This document shows positions 32,526-43,393 of a DNA stretch of 64,000 bases, piece after piece. A program made the translations under genes and the position numbers. The notes beneath the pieces are model-generated. The model was not told the DNA's origin and searched no databases. It saw only the letters and a program-made list of their open reading frames with translations. The DNA is taken from the NCBI GenBank assembly GCA_949316235.1, contig OX438751.1, positions 3,310,413 to 3,374,412 on the forward strand, given 5' to 3'. The stretch's first letter is position 1. Every line of letters starts with the position of its first letter. The stretch is from Oegoconia quadripuncta (Eukaryota; Arthropoda; Insecta; Lepidoptera; Autostichidae).

Positions 32526-33130
32526 TTTGGATATAAAATAATGGCGTATAAAAAAAAATAATAAAATTCATAACACACGAGAAGGATAGAGGTTACTTTC
32601 AGATAGATGAGATAAGCCAATGTGAATTGCACGCATGCGTAGTCACGGGCGTAAAGCTGTTGAATAAGTATAAAATTCAACTCTAGCGCATAGCGCACAG
32701 TCGCGCAAAAATCTGGTTTCACAGGTTCCCAACTCCGCAGTGCAACGAACCAGATTATCGATTTGGCCCATACATAGATTTAATATTGCACGCACAGAAA
32801 ACGGCAAACTGGTCATGATATGAGGAAAGAAAATAAATATCAACCTGTCACAAGCAGACACACAAATCGAGCCATGGAAGTTCTCGGAAGATACAAAGGA
32901 TTGCTAGAGCTAAAGAGGCGATGGTATTGAGATATTCTATTTACTTTTCGCGTACGTTGATTTAGGTAAGGATAGAATAAAAAAATCCGAGGGTATTTAT
33001 AATAGGCATGTGCCTGAAGTATAAAAACCATGATTTGTTTTTACCCGACTGGCGCAGAAAGGAGTATAATAATGTATATATATGTAGGAATTTTAACTTT
33101 AAATTTCATGTTCGAAAATCCGAATCAGAA
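32526..33130. other. Unassigned stretch
   Basis: No gene recognised. On the minus strand short open frames overlap (around 32643-33031) without a consistent start or splice sites. Confidence 0.3.
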
Positions 33131-33303
33131 TTTTTTACCTCAATCACACCTGATGTTAAGTGAAGATGAGGTCGAAGGTGGAAGCGTACTGACCCGGAAA
33201 CCCATCTTATTTGGTGAACTGGCTATCTTATCGCTGACAACCGGAACACAACATACTATTAACATAGCTGTTTGGCGGCAGATTTAGATATCATGGTGGT
33301 TGT
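33131..33303 (-). mobile_element. SINE family A, 3' part
   Basis: CCTCAATCACACCTGATGTT, GAGGTCGAAGGTGGAAGCGT, ACTGGCTATCTTATC, CGGAACACAAC, TTGGCGGCAGATTTAGATA. Confidence 0.8.
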
Positions 33304-34490
33304 AGTGATTATATCTCTATATTCACCACAACTAGACAATACCTACTTAATTTTTTATTTATTTATTTAGGAGAAGCCAACGGCGATACATTGTTGGTAA
33401 AACAAAGCATTGAGTAGATGAATGTACAGCTATTACAGGCTTCTACATATTAACAAAAAAAAATAAAAACTAAGTAACAGATATGCTTCCATATTGCATG
33501 TATGGTGGTATGATGTGTGTATATGTGTAGGTGTGTGTGTGTGTGTGAAGGGAGTGTATGATACGTGTTTGAATGACCAGAAAGATTTACACTATAAATA
33601 GCATATTACATGTTATAATAAAAGGGTAAGGTATGAAGACATATTAGAGTAATTATAATATTATAATAATTATTAATATTATCTATATGTATATAAATAT
33701 TTATTTATTTATTTATTGTAACTGCAACATGTACACAATACTTATGCTAATAACAGGTAATTATAGTATAGTACTCATGCACATACCCTGTCAGGGTGAA
33801 GCAGCGGTCAGAGGACGTCCTGTCTAATTTGTTTATCTACTATGCAATTTTTGTGTAATCTCGCAATTTATTTATTTTATTTATTTCCCTTTTTAAAGAA
33901 CCAACAACAACAATTAAGTACATGTGAGATAATTTATATGCTATATATTCAGTGAATATGTCATTAACATAACCACTTAGTAATTCGATACAAAGAGTTT
34001 ATTAGTTATCCTACCTTTAAAGTAGTCTTTAGAGTTAATGAAGGGGTCAAAATCTGCAAAGTTACTGTTGTTTTATTACTAAAGTACAGAAAATATAGCG
34101 TCATTTTTTACATGTCATCAATTATAGTAGGAAATCTATGTCTCATTTGCTCGCAAATGAAGATGGTGCCAGAAGACTTCAATTACTCCAATATATTCCC
34201 AGTGACCTCAAACATCAGACATTAAACGCGGATTCCGTAAACTCAGTTAAATGATCTTCTTGTCCCAGATTGAACAAAACAAACACATGACCTAGATACC
34301 CAAATGTCGGTAGTTACTGGTATATTTTATGCTCATGGTTAGTTTAATGCGATTTTCGGAAATTATGTCTCTTTTTATGTTAGCCTAAGATACAATCGAC
34401 ACTATGGACCTCTATAATATGGCTCATAAGACAGCACGGAGAATAACTAAAAACCAAGAAAGAAGACAGCATATTTTATACGGCCTGCTT
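33304..34490. other. Unassigned stretch with (TTTA)n and (TG)n runs
   Basis: Short TTTATTTATT runs at 33350 and 33700 abut sequences that look like LINE 3' ends (GGAGAAGCCAACGGCGATAC). A (GT)n run is at 33530-33547. A 38-codon ATG frame at 34138-34254 is too short to call. Confidence 0.3.
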
Positions 34491-35010
34491 TGCGGCGGTT
34501 AGGGTTGTTCTTTGGGCGTTTAGCGCCCGTTTAGCCGCCAGCAGGTAGGTATAGAAAAAAAGAATACCAATTTGATTGAATTTAGTGGGTTTATTCTACA
34601 AACAGCTCACTCCCCTGCACCCCTTGGTAAATCTCCCGTACGGTCACTGGCCTGAAGGTCTTGGAGCTGCAGTGGACGTAGCCCTCGAGTCCTCTCGTAG
34701 ACGACGCGACGAGGTCAATGCTGGATCAGCGGTTTCGGGGGAGGGTAGATCTACCCCGAATGTCTCCCAGGTGCAGACCTGGATGTCGACGTCGACAAGT
34801 CGTCACTCAGGACCTTGATCCCTAGAGGGATCTTCCGTAGTGTACTTAAGAGGGTTCAGGTGGCAACCGAAGCAGTGTTCTCCCGGTAGCAAGGTCGCGG
34901 TCAAACAGAGTACGATTCGGGTTCCCCCACTCTAATTAGAAATCGTCTTAACGACGTCATCGCAACCGGACAAATTAGCGTACCGCAAAACCGTGGTGAG
35001 ACCCTTTTTA
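34490..35010. other. GC-rich island of unknown identity
   Basis: GC content jumps (GGTCACTGGCCTGAAGGTCT, CTACCCCGAATGTCTCCCAG), unlike both flanks. No frame is convincing on either strand and no host gene is recognised. GC-rich blocks in such AT-rich genomes often derive from LINE coding sequence; that is an inference. Confidence 0.35.
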
Positions 35011-35121
35011 AATAAAATAATAATTTGAGGGTTCCGTAGGGAACTTTTATTAAAAAGATGAAGTAGTGTGTGAAATAATAAGTAACTTTAAAGGTACAAT
35101 CGTAACGGCGCTAGACGCAAC

Positions 35122-35389
35122 GTTACAGCTTGGTGTAGTGGTTAAAAATTCTAACTGCTATACCAAAAGGTCGGGGGTTCGAATCCCGCTAGGGGCATAT
35201 ATTTGTATGATGAATACAGAAATGTGTTCCCGGGTCATGGATGTTTTTCATTTATTTATTTATTTACAAAAAAAATGTATTTGTGTAGTTTATCAACCAT
35301 CTGGTGTCCATAATATAAGCCTAGTTGCTTAGTGTGGAACTAGATGGCACTGTGTGTATGTGCAAAGATATTTATTTATTTATTTATTA
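35122..35389 (+). mobile_element. SINE family B, full length
   Basis: GCTTGGTGTAGTGGTTAAAA, GGTTCGAATCCCGCTAGG, CATCTGGTGTCCATAATATA, AACTAGATGGCACTGTGTG, TTTATTTATTTATT tail. Confidence 0.9.
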
Positions 35390-35441
35390 TAATTTGCCGG
35401 TGCCCTATTGGATATCACTCTAGTCACACTTCACATCACAC

Positions 35442-35634
35442 TAATATATTGGGAAAGTTTGTGTGTGTGTATGCATGTGTGTTTGTTACCTCTTTACGCC
35501 TAAACGCTTGAACGGATTTGGATGAAAGGTTGGTACGCAGATTAGGATTTGGATTAACTTATAGGCAGAATTGTTTGCTGAACCGATATTGATGAAATGT
35601 TTTACGCGAACGAAGTCGCGGGCAACAGCTACAT
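35442..35634 (+). mobile_element. Dispersed element family E
   Basis: CTAATATATTGGGAAAGTTT, CTCTTTACGCCTAAACGCTT, CGAAGTCGCGGGCAACAGCT. Confidence 0.65.
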
Positions 35635-35867
35635 ATATTCCATAAGATACCTTATAGGATATTTATGGTTGTTAGTATAGTAAAATTGTATCATTAAAAA
35701 ACGTTTTCTGCGGCTATCAATTTGAAACATAAATATAAGGATACAATCGATATCGATATTTTGGATATATCTTGGCTTTTTTATAGTTATTAATATTCAT
35801 TTATTAAGCTATTGATGTACTTTCAATATGATCAAAAGTTTTACATTAATATTATCTTAAATTAATC
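35635..35867. other. Unassigned AT-rich stretch
   Basis: Nothing recognised. Confidence 0.3.
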
Positions 35868-36090
35868 GCATCCGAACGAACGAAGGTCGCGGGTTCGATC
35901 TCCAGCGGTGTACATGTTTAGTACTCGGTTTGATTGGTGGTAGGACATTTTAAAAATGTCTGCCTGGCTAGCTACCACAATCTTATCTAAGTCTGCCGCC
36001 AAACAGCAGTGGTAATAGTATTGATGTGTTCCGGTTGTCAGAGATAAGATAGCCATTGCCCCAAATAAGATGGGGTTTTGTGCATAAAAT
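35868..36090 (+). mobile_element. SINE family A with internal deletion
   Basis: Head remnant AAGGTCGCGGGTTCGATCTC, body to AAGATGGGGTTT, then a jump of about 70 bp to the terminal TGTGCATAAAAT. Confidence 0.8.
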
Positions 36091-36811
36091 AGAAATTACA
36101 GAGTGAGATCACTTATCGTTTACAGTCTGTGTACATTTTCGTTAGCCTTCCAAAGTACTTACTTGGTGCCGGGGTCTAATATCTAAATATACCTTTCATC
36201 TGCAACAAATTCAACTTGGTATAATTGCCTCTAGTTTCGGGTTAAAGCCTTGTGGCTAGTCCGTTTTAAGTCATACAACTTTAAGAGTTTATATAATTTT
36301 AGGTGTCCGTTGATCTGTTTATTTGTTTAAAATGCAAGTGTGTTTGTTTGGTCTGAGCTAGGCTGCGGTATGGGGGCTTAACCGAGTTTAAGGTACAAGT
36401 ATTCATTAGATTAGATTCGTCTTGTACCGCAGAGTGTCATAGAATAAATTTTATAATAAAAGTAAGTAATATATTACGAATGACTTATTTATAGTTCTTA
36501 GAAGATGTAACTACTTTTAAAGAGCCTGTCCCGAGCGGACTTTTGGGCCAATAATGTGGACGCCTGGCGACGCTGCACGAAAGACCCATTTCCCGGGTTC
36601 TAACTCGCACGTATTTATTTACCTACATTGATCGACTAGGTACTTATACAGATGAGAGAGATCAAAGTTAGGTGGGCAACGTAGCGTAATGTCACTTTAC
36701 GAAATCTCCTTCCGTGGGTGTCGTACCTATAGGGACATGGATTATTGCGCAAGTGTACGGCAACACAGTCAGTAAAGAGCCTTGAGACACATTCGCTATA
36801 TGTACATATTA
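36091..36811. other. Unassigned stretch
   Basis: Nothing recognised. Confidence 0.3.
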
Positions 36812-37078
36812 TACACCGTGTAACGGTTAAGTGTAGTCATATTTTAAGGGCTTGTTCTACCCATCAATACGAACAACTTTTACTATGGGGGCAACTTCGA
36901 AATCGCGAAAAAAAAATGAGCTGTTCCATAGAAAATTTCAATAACCTCCCGATGCAATGTATGAAACAGCTGATTTTTTTTTCGCGATTTCGAAGTTGCC
37001 CCCATAGTAAAAGTTGTTCGTATTGATGGGTAGAACAAGCCCTTAAAATATGACTACACTTAACCGTTACACCCTGTA
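36812..37078. mobile_element. Palindromic MITE of 267 bp (TACACCGTGTAACGG ends)
   Basis: Left arm GTAACGGTTAAGTGTAGTCA, TATTTTAAGGGCTTG, CCATCAATACGAACAACTTT, GGGGGCAACTTCGAAATCGC. The right arm is its near-perfect complement down to CTTAACCGTTACACCCTGTA. The arms are about 108 bp around a loop of about 50 bp. Confidence 0.85.
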
Positions 37079-37117
37079 TAAAGAAATGAAACTAATACAA
37101 AAAAAAAAAATTAAAAT

Positions 37118-37224
37118 ACAATGATGCTTTTACTGATAAGACCGCCTAATTGTGTTTTATTGTTATCATTAAAAATTATTGTAAATTATTTTGCGCAATA
37201 AAGAGTAATTGTAATTGTATAATG
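37118..37224 (+). mobile_element. Non-LTR retrotransposon 3' tail
   Basis: TTACTGATAAGACCGCCTAA, TTGTGTTTTATTGTTATCAT, ending TTTTGCGCAATAAAGAGTAA. The same tail occurs in reverse within 42345-42541. Confidence 0.65.
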
Positions 37225-37301
37225 ATGATCTATGTTCTGTACAATAAAAAAAATCTATTTAAGTATTTAAAAACCAAAAACTTAACAGTATAGTTTGCAG
37301 G

Positions 37302-37450
37302 CGCCATGTTGGATTTGGAGATCAAGACGCATCGAACGACACCTCGCACTTGGAAATCGGTCAAGCCGTTAAGGCTATACAAGAGGTAACATATAGATAC
37401 TGACATACAATTGAAAACATTACCCACCTTTTTGGGGATGTCGGGTAAAA
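37302..37450. repeat. Dispersed repeat with GGCGCCATGTTGGAT, second copy
   Basis: Shares GGCGCCATGTTGGATTT, GGTCAAG, AGGTAACAT, and TGTCGGGT in order with 6400-6550. Class unknown. Confidence 0.45.
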
Positions 37451-38262
37451 GAAAACACATCAACAGCCTTAACGTCCCCAATTTGCTCACGGTTCCTTCT
37501 ATTTATATTTACGAGACTGCAATTTTTGTTCGGTCTAATCCTGAGCATTTTGAACATGTTAAACGAGCACGGCGACGTGATCAGTTATGTTTAGTATCCT
37601 GCAAAACTACACTTTTTAGAAATAGCATCTTTGCAATGGCACCAATAATATACCTAAATTCATTCGAGAATTTCATGATCTAAGTACATTCAAGAGTTCG
37701 TTGTTTAAATATTTAATAGAAAAAACACATTATTCCATTAAAGATTTCTTGAATGATAAATCTGCTTGATTGTTTCTGGTTGCTTCTGAGCGGGAAAACA
37801 GCACCTATTTTAAATTTGCAGTTGTTAATTTGCATTGAGTCACTATTTGACTTGTTATATTATTATTGACTCTATGTGTTGAATAATGTATGAATGACTG
37901 AATATAATTCATGTTAAATATTCCATGACTATGTAATTTTAATCTAATTTCATTTCAATTTGACATTTTTATTTACCAATTTCAATCGTATTTTACAATT
38001 TTAACATTGTCCTTAATAATTGACATGGAATTATAATATTAATTTTCGAAACTAAGCTAATGGGTATCTACTGTAATATATTTTGTTTTTTTTTTTTGCA
38101 AAAATTTCCTACCATCTTAGATAAGCCTATGTACCTACCTTAGATAAATAACTAACCATTTTTTTGTATGCCAAAATGGTAGATCACAGTGTTACTTATA
38201 CCATAATATTTACTAACATCTTTTATACCTGTGTTTCACATTATTAAATTGAATTGAATTGA
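37451..38262 (+). pseudogene. Non-LTR retrotransposon RT C-terminus and 3'UTR
   Basis: Frame reads LLTVPSIYIYETAIFVRSNP then RARRRDQLCLVSCKTTLFRN and FAMAPIIYL; after a frameshift IKDFLNDKSA. The 3' region ends in (TTGAA)n at 38240-38262, a typical LINE tail. A different family from 31612. Confidence 0.75.
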
Positions 38263-38339
38263 ATGTTGCAGCCTCTTCTCACTAGTTTAATTTCTTTATC
38301 AATGTACATTATAGCGAAGGAGTATAGACCATAATCTAA

Positions 38340-38909
38340 GGCCCCTATTAATAAACCAATCTCAATACAAGTCTTGAGGCTGTATCAGCCGAGATGCGTC
38401 TTAAGAAGTTGACGCTATCTCAAGCTCTGTGCTAATTTATAAATAAATAGAAATATATTTCGGACACTTACACCAATCATCTAGTCCCAAATTAAGCAAA
38501 GCTTGTGCTATGGATACTAGATAATGGATAAACATACATAAATATTTATATAAACATCCATGATTCGGGAATAAATGTTCGTATTCATCACACAAACATT
38601 TACCCCTCGCGGGATTCGAACCCGCAACCGTTGGTTTCGCTGACAGGGTCACTATCTACTACACCAACCGGTCATCAAAAATTTTAAACCAATCTTGAGG
38701 TCTACTCAGCTGAGATCATTTCTAAAGTATCCGCCTCACCGGCGAATGAATGATAGTCTTGAGTTTCGTTTATTGTATAAGTACTATGAGTACTGCTTGA
38801 GTATGCACATACTTTTCAAGTCTCAAGTTAGGTTTATTAATCAACACGTTTACTTGAGACCGGTCACAAGACTGTTCTCAATCTTGAGGATGGTTTATTA
38901 ATACGGGCC
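38340..38909. mobile_element. GGCCCGTATTAATAAA MITE, copy 1, carrying a SINE
   Basis: Left GGCCCCTATTAATAAACCAA, right GGTTTATTAATACGGGCC, flanked by TAA on both sides. Interrupted at about 38440-38680 by a family C SINE. Without it the element matches 46190-46486 and, reversed, 41612-41968. Confidence 0.8.
38452..38679 (-). mobile_element. SINE family C, nested in the MITE
   Basis: The reverse complement begins GACCGGTTGGTGTAGTAGAT, has B-box GGTTCGAATCCCGCGAGG and ends GACTAGATGATTGGTGTAAG, CCGAAATATATTTC. Near-full length; a short TTATAAA/TTTTAAA duplication flanks it. Confidence 0.85.
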
Positions 38910-39092
38910 TAAGTACCACGCTGGCTCAGATTGGTGGATTTGTGTCAAAATATCTACCCACCAGACAGTCAACCATTGTATGCCACCGACTAGGTCTTTA
39001 ATTAAAATAACCGCGACCGACTATTTAACGAGCCCTCCGAAGCACGGATAACATTTGACAAAGATTACATCTAAAAATGTTACCTACACTAC

Positions 39093-39474
39093 GACCCGTA
39101 TTAATAAACCGTTCTTAAAATTGACATGGCCTCAAGTTGACGCTTTTTTTTATACACGACAGGTTCGTACTTGACCTCAATCACACCTGATGTTAAGTGA
39201 AGATGAAGCCGGAGGTGGAAACGTACTCACCCGGAAACCCAAATATTTGGGGAACTGACTATCTTATCTCTGACAACCGGAACACAACAATGCTATTAAC
39301 ATTGCTGCTTGGCGGCAGATTTAGATAAGATGGTGGTAGCTACCCAGGCGGACATTTAAAATGCCCTACCACCAACTTCTTGACAATCTACTGCATATTA
39401 AAACAGCATCAGAGAAAATGGTCTTGAGACTGAGACGCGATCTCAATCTCAAGAACGATTTATTAATACGGGCC
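39093..39474. mobile_element. GGCCCGTATTAATAAA MITE, copy 2, carrying a SINE
   Basis: Left GACCCGTATTAATAAACCGT, right AACGATTTATTAATACGGGC, flanked by TAC on both sides. A family A SINE (39143-39376) sits inside. The interior is diverged from the other copies. Confidence 0.75.
39143..39376 (-). mobile_element. SINE family A, head truncated, nested in the MITE
   Basis: T-run, CAGGTTCGTACTTGACCTCA, AAGCCGGAGGTGGAAACGTA, GACAACCGGAACACAACAAT, ends at TGCCCTACCACCAAC. Confidence 0.85.
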
Positions 39475-39747
39475 TACGAGTAGTAAGTAAAGCAGCAGAG
39501 AAAAAGTGTCATTATCTCTATTCATATTCATCTTATTTACTTTAGTCACCGTATAAAATGCAGACGGAGCACGCAATCGTTACGGTATAGTATTGTATTC
39601 AATATCACTAAAATCAATCAGTTCACAGGAAGACTGATTTGTCACAAGATAGCAGGTTAAAATACTAGGTAGTATATAGATAACAGTCGAGAAGTGCTAA
39701 GTGCATCAAAAGAATCATGACTAAACTTATAATATAATTTATTTATT

Positions 39748-39921
39748 GACGACTTGTTTGGTGTGACGTCGCGGGTTCGATACCCGGTAGAGGGATGTAT
39801 TTGTATGATAAATACGGACATGTGTCCCTGAGTTATAGATGTTTTCATTTTATAAAAAAAGTGGATTTGTGAAGTTTATCAACCATATAATGTGGTATAA
39901 TAATAGGCTAGTTGCTTAGTT
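39748..39921 (+). mobile_element. SINE family B, internally deleted
   Basis: GACGACTTGTTTGGTGTGAC then directly GTCGCGGGTTCGATACCCGG; body ends AGTTGCTTAGTTAGGAAT. Confidence 0.7.
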
Positions 39922-39944
39922 AGGAATTACATACATACATAATT

Positions 39945-40108
39945 GACGAGATTGGTGTAGTGGATAGTGACCCTATCAGCGAAACCAACGGTTGCGGGTT
40001 CGAATATTTATGTATGTTTATCCATTATCTAGTATCCATAGTACAAGCTTTGCTTAGTTTGGGACTAGATGATTGGTGTAAGTGTCCGAAATATTTATTT
40101 ATTATTAT
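39945..40108 (+). mobile_element. SINE family C, internally deleted
   Basis: GAGATTGGTGTAGTGGATAG, GTTGCGGGTTCGAATATTTA (jump from the B-box into the body), GTATCCATAGTACAAGCTTT, TAGATGATTGGTGTAAGTG. Confidence 0.8.
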
Positions 40109-40135
40109 TATTATTATTAAAAAAAAAATTAAATG

Positions 40136-40460
40136 TCACGCCTGTTTCCCGTAGGGGTAGGCAGAGACCACAGACTTCCACTTACTACGATCCTGACACA
40201 CCTCTTCTGCTTCTTTCACTCTCATAAGGTTGTTCATACATGCTCGTCGGTTTAGGGTACTCTTGACTTCGCCTTTCTTTAAGACGTCCCCGATTTGATC
40301 ATGGTACGTTCGCCGTGGTCTTCCCCTACCAACACTACCATCCAAATTCGCTTTGTGTATCGCTTTCGTGAGTCTTCTTTCATTCATCCTCTTCACATGT
40401 CCAAACCATCTCAGCATACCTTTTTCAATCTTTGTCACTACGTCTTCATCCACACTGTTT
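40136..40460 (-). pseudogene. RTE-like retrotransposon C-terminus
   Basis: Minus frame of 105 codons contains [57 protein letters not shown]. The (M)LRWFGHV-RM and W-K-V--YP motifs typify the end of RTE-type reverse transcriptases. The frame is intact over this stretch but the rest is missing. A sibling is at 25943-26195. Confidence 0.8.
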
Positions 40461-40689
40461 AACTCATTGCTTTAGTATGGAATTCTGGCGATAATCTTGT
40501 ATATACAACGTTATTTATTTTTTCATCATTAAACTATTCTGATTGGCGTGAGGTTTTCATCATGTAAAAGGTGCAGTTTTCGACCGATTTCAAAAAAGAA
40601 GGTTCTCAATTACACTGTATTATTTAGTTTGTTTCAGGAAGATCTGATTATCACAAGTGTATCCACTATACAGAGTGAAATTTAATTCT

Positions 40690-40921
40690 TATCATCATCA
40701 TCAACAGCCGGTAAACATCCCACTGCAGGGATATAGGCCTTCCTTCGTATATTAGGGAGTATGGGCCATAGTCCACCAAGCTGGCTCAATGCGGGTTGGG
40801 GACTTCACATGCCTTTGAATTTTTATTTCTCAGGCATGCAGGTTTAATCACGATGTTTTCCTTCACCGTTTAAGAGCAGTCGGATGCACATAAGAAATTA
40901 AATTAAATTTAAAAACTCATT
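40690..40921 (-). mobile_element. SINE family D, head missing
   Basis: The reverse complement of the 5060-5290 copy: CATCATCATCAACAGCCGG, CTGCAGGGATATAGGCCTTC, AATGCGGGTTGGGGACTTCA, ACCGTTTAAGAGCAGTCGGA. Confidence 0.75.
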
Positions 40922-40965
40922 TGACTATGGTTGCTCAGGGAAATTTGTTCGTAATCAGGGGCGGC

Positions 40966-41301
40966 GTTTTTTTTGTAATGCACGGCGGGTTCGTACTTGA
41001 CCTCAATCACACCTGATGTTAAGTGAAGATGAGGTCGAAGATGGAAGCGTTCTGACCCGAAAACCTCAACACATTTGGGGGACTGGCTATCTTACCTCTG
41101 ACAACCGGAACACAACAATGCTATTAACATTGCTGCTTGGCGGCAGATTTAGATAAGATGGTGGTAGCTAGCTAGGCGGACATATAAAATGCCCTACCAC
41201 CAACCAAATCGAGCACTTAAACATGTACCCCGCTGGGGATCGAACTCGCGACCTCCGAATCGTAAACCCAATGTTGTTTACATTGAGCCACGGAGGCGGT
41301 T
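40966..41301 (-). mobile_element. SINE family A, full length
   Basis: T-run, GCACGGCGGGTTCGTACTTG, body, CCCGCTGGGGATCGAACTCG (B-box complement), TTGAGCCACGGAGGCGGTT (A-box complement). Confidence 0.9.
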
Positions 41302-41611
41302 AAACGGCAGTCACCAGTAAACAGGAATTACACGAATTAAATTTCACACAGAGACAGATAACAAAAACCCAATTAAATCTGTTGTTCTGCCACTTTTTCA
41401 CATTCAATAACACACTTAAAGAATATTCTTACAATTTACGTCATCACATTACTATACCACACGCAATGAAAGGTACCTACTTTCCTCTACTTATACATGC
41501 AGGGTTATTTGTAATTGACCGTTTAAAACAAAATTCATACCATTAAAACAACTTATGTTCAGGGCATTGTACTCGTGGTCGCACGACGACCGTACCCTTC
41601 CAGTACTCTAA

Positions 41612-41968
41612 GGCCCGTATTAATAAACTATTCTCAAGATTGAGAACAGTCTTGTGACCAGTCTCAAGTAAACGTGTTGATTAATAAACTTAACTTGAGA
41701 CCTGAAAAGCACGTGCATACTCAAGCAGTACTCACTTGAGAGGTGCGCGTATTAATAAACGAATCTCAAGACTATCATTCATTCGCCGCTGAGGCGAATA
41801 CTTGAGAAGTGATCTCAGCCGAGTAGACCTCAAGATTGGTTTATAAATTAGCACGGAGCTCAAGCTCCGCTATCTCAAGCTATCTCAAGATAGCGTCAAC
41901 TGCTTAAGACGCATCTCGGTTGATACAGCCTCAAGACTTGTATTGAGCTTGATTTATTAATACGGGCC
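41612..41968. mobile_element. GGCCCGTATTAATAAA MITE, copy 3, uninterrupted, 357 bp
   Basis: Left GGCCCGTATTAATAAACTAT, right GATTTATTAATACGGGCC; flanks TAA and TCA. Best reference copy. The interior is full of CTCAAG/CTTGAG words and secondary TTAATAAAC blocks at 41690 and 41750. Confidence 0.85.
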
Positions 41969-42287
41969 TCAGTTATAGCAATACCAAAGCACTGTCCATC
42001 GATATGACAAGGACGGCATTGAAGTCATAAACGATTAAAACTCCCAGAGCAATAGAGTTAGTAATGTTACGGTCGTCGTGCTCTCGACTGTACTTTTTTA
42101 AGAACAGCTGAAAAAATTCAGACTTGCAAAAAGTCATGCAACAAAGGTATTGCATAAGTATATATTTATTTCGTGTGTATTTATTGCAGTATAAGTTAAG
42201 TTCAGTTCTAGTCAATACTCACAATTTTCCCTAAACTGTGAATGTTGATTTGCTTTGTGTACGCCCAATCAATCTGTCTTTTGGCAT

Positions 42288-42541
42288 TTACCTGGGTTGA
42301 CTGGAAGAGATCCCTATTTGGGATAAGTCCGCCTTTGTACTTACAATACAATACAAATACTCTTTATTGCGCAAAATAATTTACAATAATTTTTGATGAT
42401 AACAATAGAACAATTTATATGTATCAATGCAAAATTAATGTATTGCCTTTTTGTACAATAAAGCGTTTACAAACAAACAAACAAACAAACAAGAACACAA
42501 TTAGGCGGTCTTATCACTAAAAGCGATCTCTTCCTGACAAC
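42288..42541. mobile_element. Mosaic of LINE 3' tails in both directions
   Basis: A plus tail start (GGGTTGACTGGAAGAGATCC, GGGATAAGTCCGCCTTTGTA) meets a minus tail (CTCTTTATTGCGCAAAATAA). The minus tail is itself split by a plus tail (GTATTGCCTTTTTGTACAAT, AAAGCGTTTACAAACAAAC) and resumes at CAATTAGGCGGTCTTATCAC. At least three insertions are layered. Confidence 0.65.
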
Positions 42542-43194
42542 CCACAGCTATAGGACACTTTTGTAGGTAGAAAAACAGGTAGAGTGCAGGATACTACCAA
42601 CTAAAGAAATAATTATAGATAAATATGCATGGATATAATAATAATATCATATTAATAGTCTTAATTATATAAATATAAATACTTAATATATAGTATAAAA
42701 CACAATCGCTAGAAGTACTCAAAGATAGTCAACTAATGTTCACGAGGCGGGAGTTAACGAAAAGAAAAAAGTCACAGACCTTAAGTAGTGATTTTTGACT
42801 TGAAATTTAAAAATATTTAAAAATTGAGCTTTCCTAATAGATTTCTTTTGAATTTTAATTTAGGTATAATAACTTTGTAAATTGTACAAAGTACAATAAA
42901 GCGTTTACAAACAAACAAACACAAAGTTGTCTGCTCTAATGATACAAATTTGATACTTGTTTAGTATACTTTTTTATTTATTTTACTTTTCTTATCTGTG
43001 TCTTTAAGTAATTTGCGAGTTGTTTTTTCTGGTCTGCTCTGACAGCGGCGATTATAAAGAAATTGCTGAAATATAGTTTCGCCTCTGGAATATAGTCCTG
43101 GTTATTTAATTTCATACAAAATGATTTCAAATACCACATAAGGTTAACATCAAACCTCGCTCGCTCGCTCGCTCGGTGGCAGGTTAACAAAAGG
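42542..43194. other. Unassigned AT-rich stretch with one LINE tail
   Basis: 42870-42925 is another TACAATAAAGCGTTTACAAA tail with (AAAC)n. A (CTCG)n run lies at 43157-43175. Nothing else recognised. Confidence 0.4.
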
Positions 43195-43393
43195 ACTGAG
43201 GGCGGAGTGTGAGTTTTGTTTCGACTTAACTTTACTACCGCGTTCACGTTTACGTGACGATTTGTATGAAGAAATGTGCAGCGCCTCTAACGGATAGTTT
43301 GCAAAACGATTTTTTTCATAGATACTTTTTGCGTAAACGCGAACGCGATGGTAAAGTTAAAAACGAGACAAAACTCGCACTTCGCACACTGAA
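43195..43393. mobile_element. Palindromic MITE (AGTGTGAGTTTTGT family), copy 2
   Basis: CGGAGTGTGAGTTTTGTTTC at left; the complement of its start (CAAAACTCGCACTTCGCACA) at right. Shares GTTTGCAAAACGATTTTTTT (inverted) with copy 1 at 3198-3395. Confidence 0.7.

Noticed and set aside
34138..34254. 38-codon ATG frame (MSHLLANEDGARRLQLLQ...)
   Set aside because: Too short, no splice context, no known family.
43157..43175. (CTCG)n run as a regulatory motif
   Set aside because: A simple microsatellite beside a MITE; no evidence of function.
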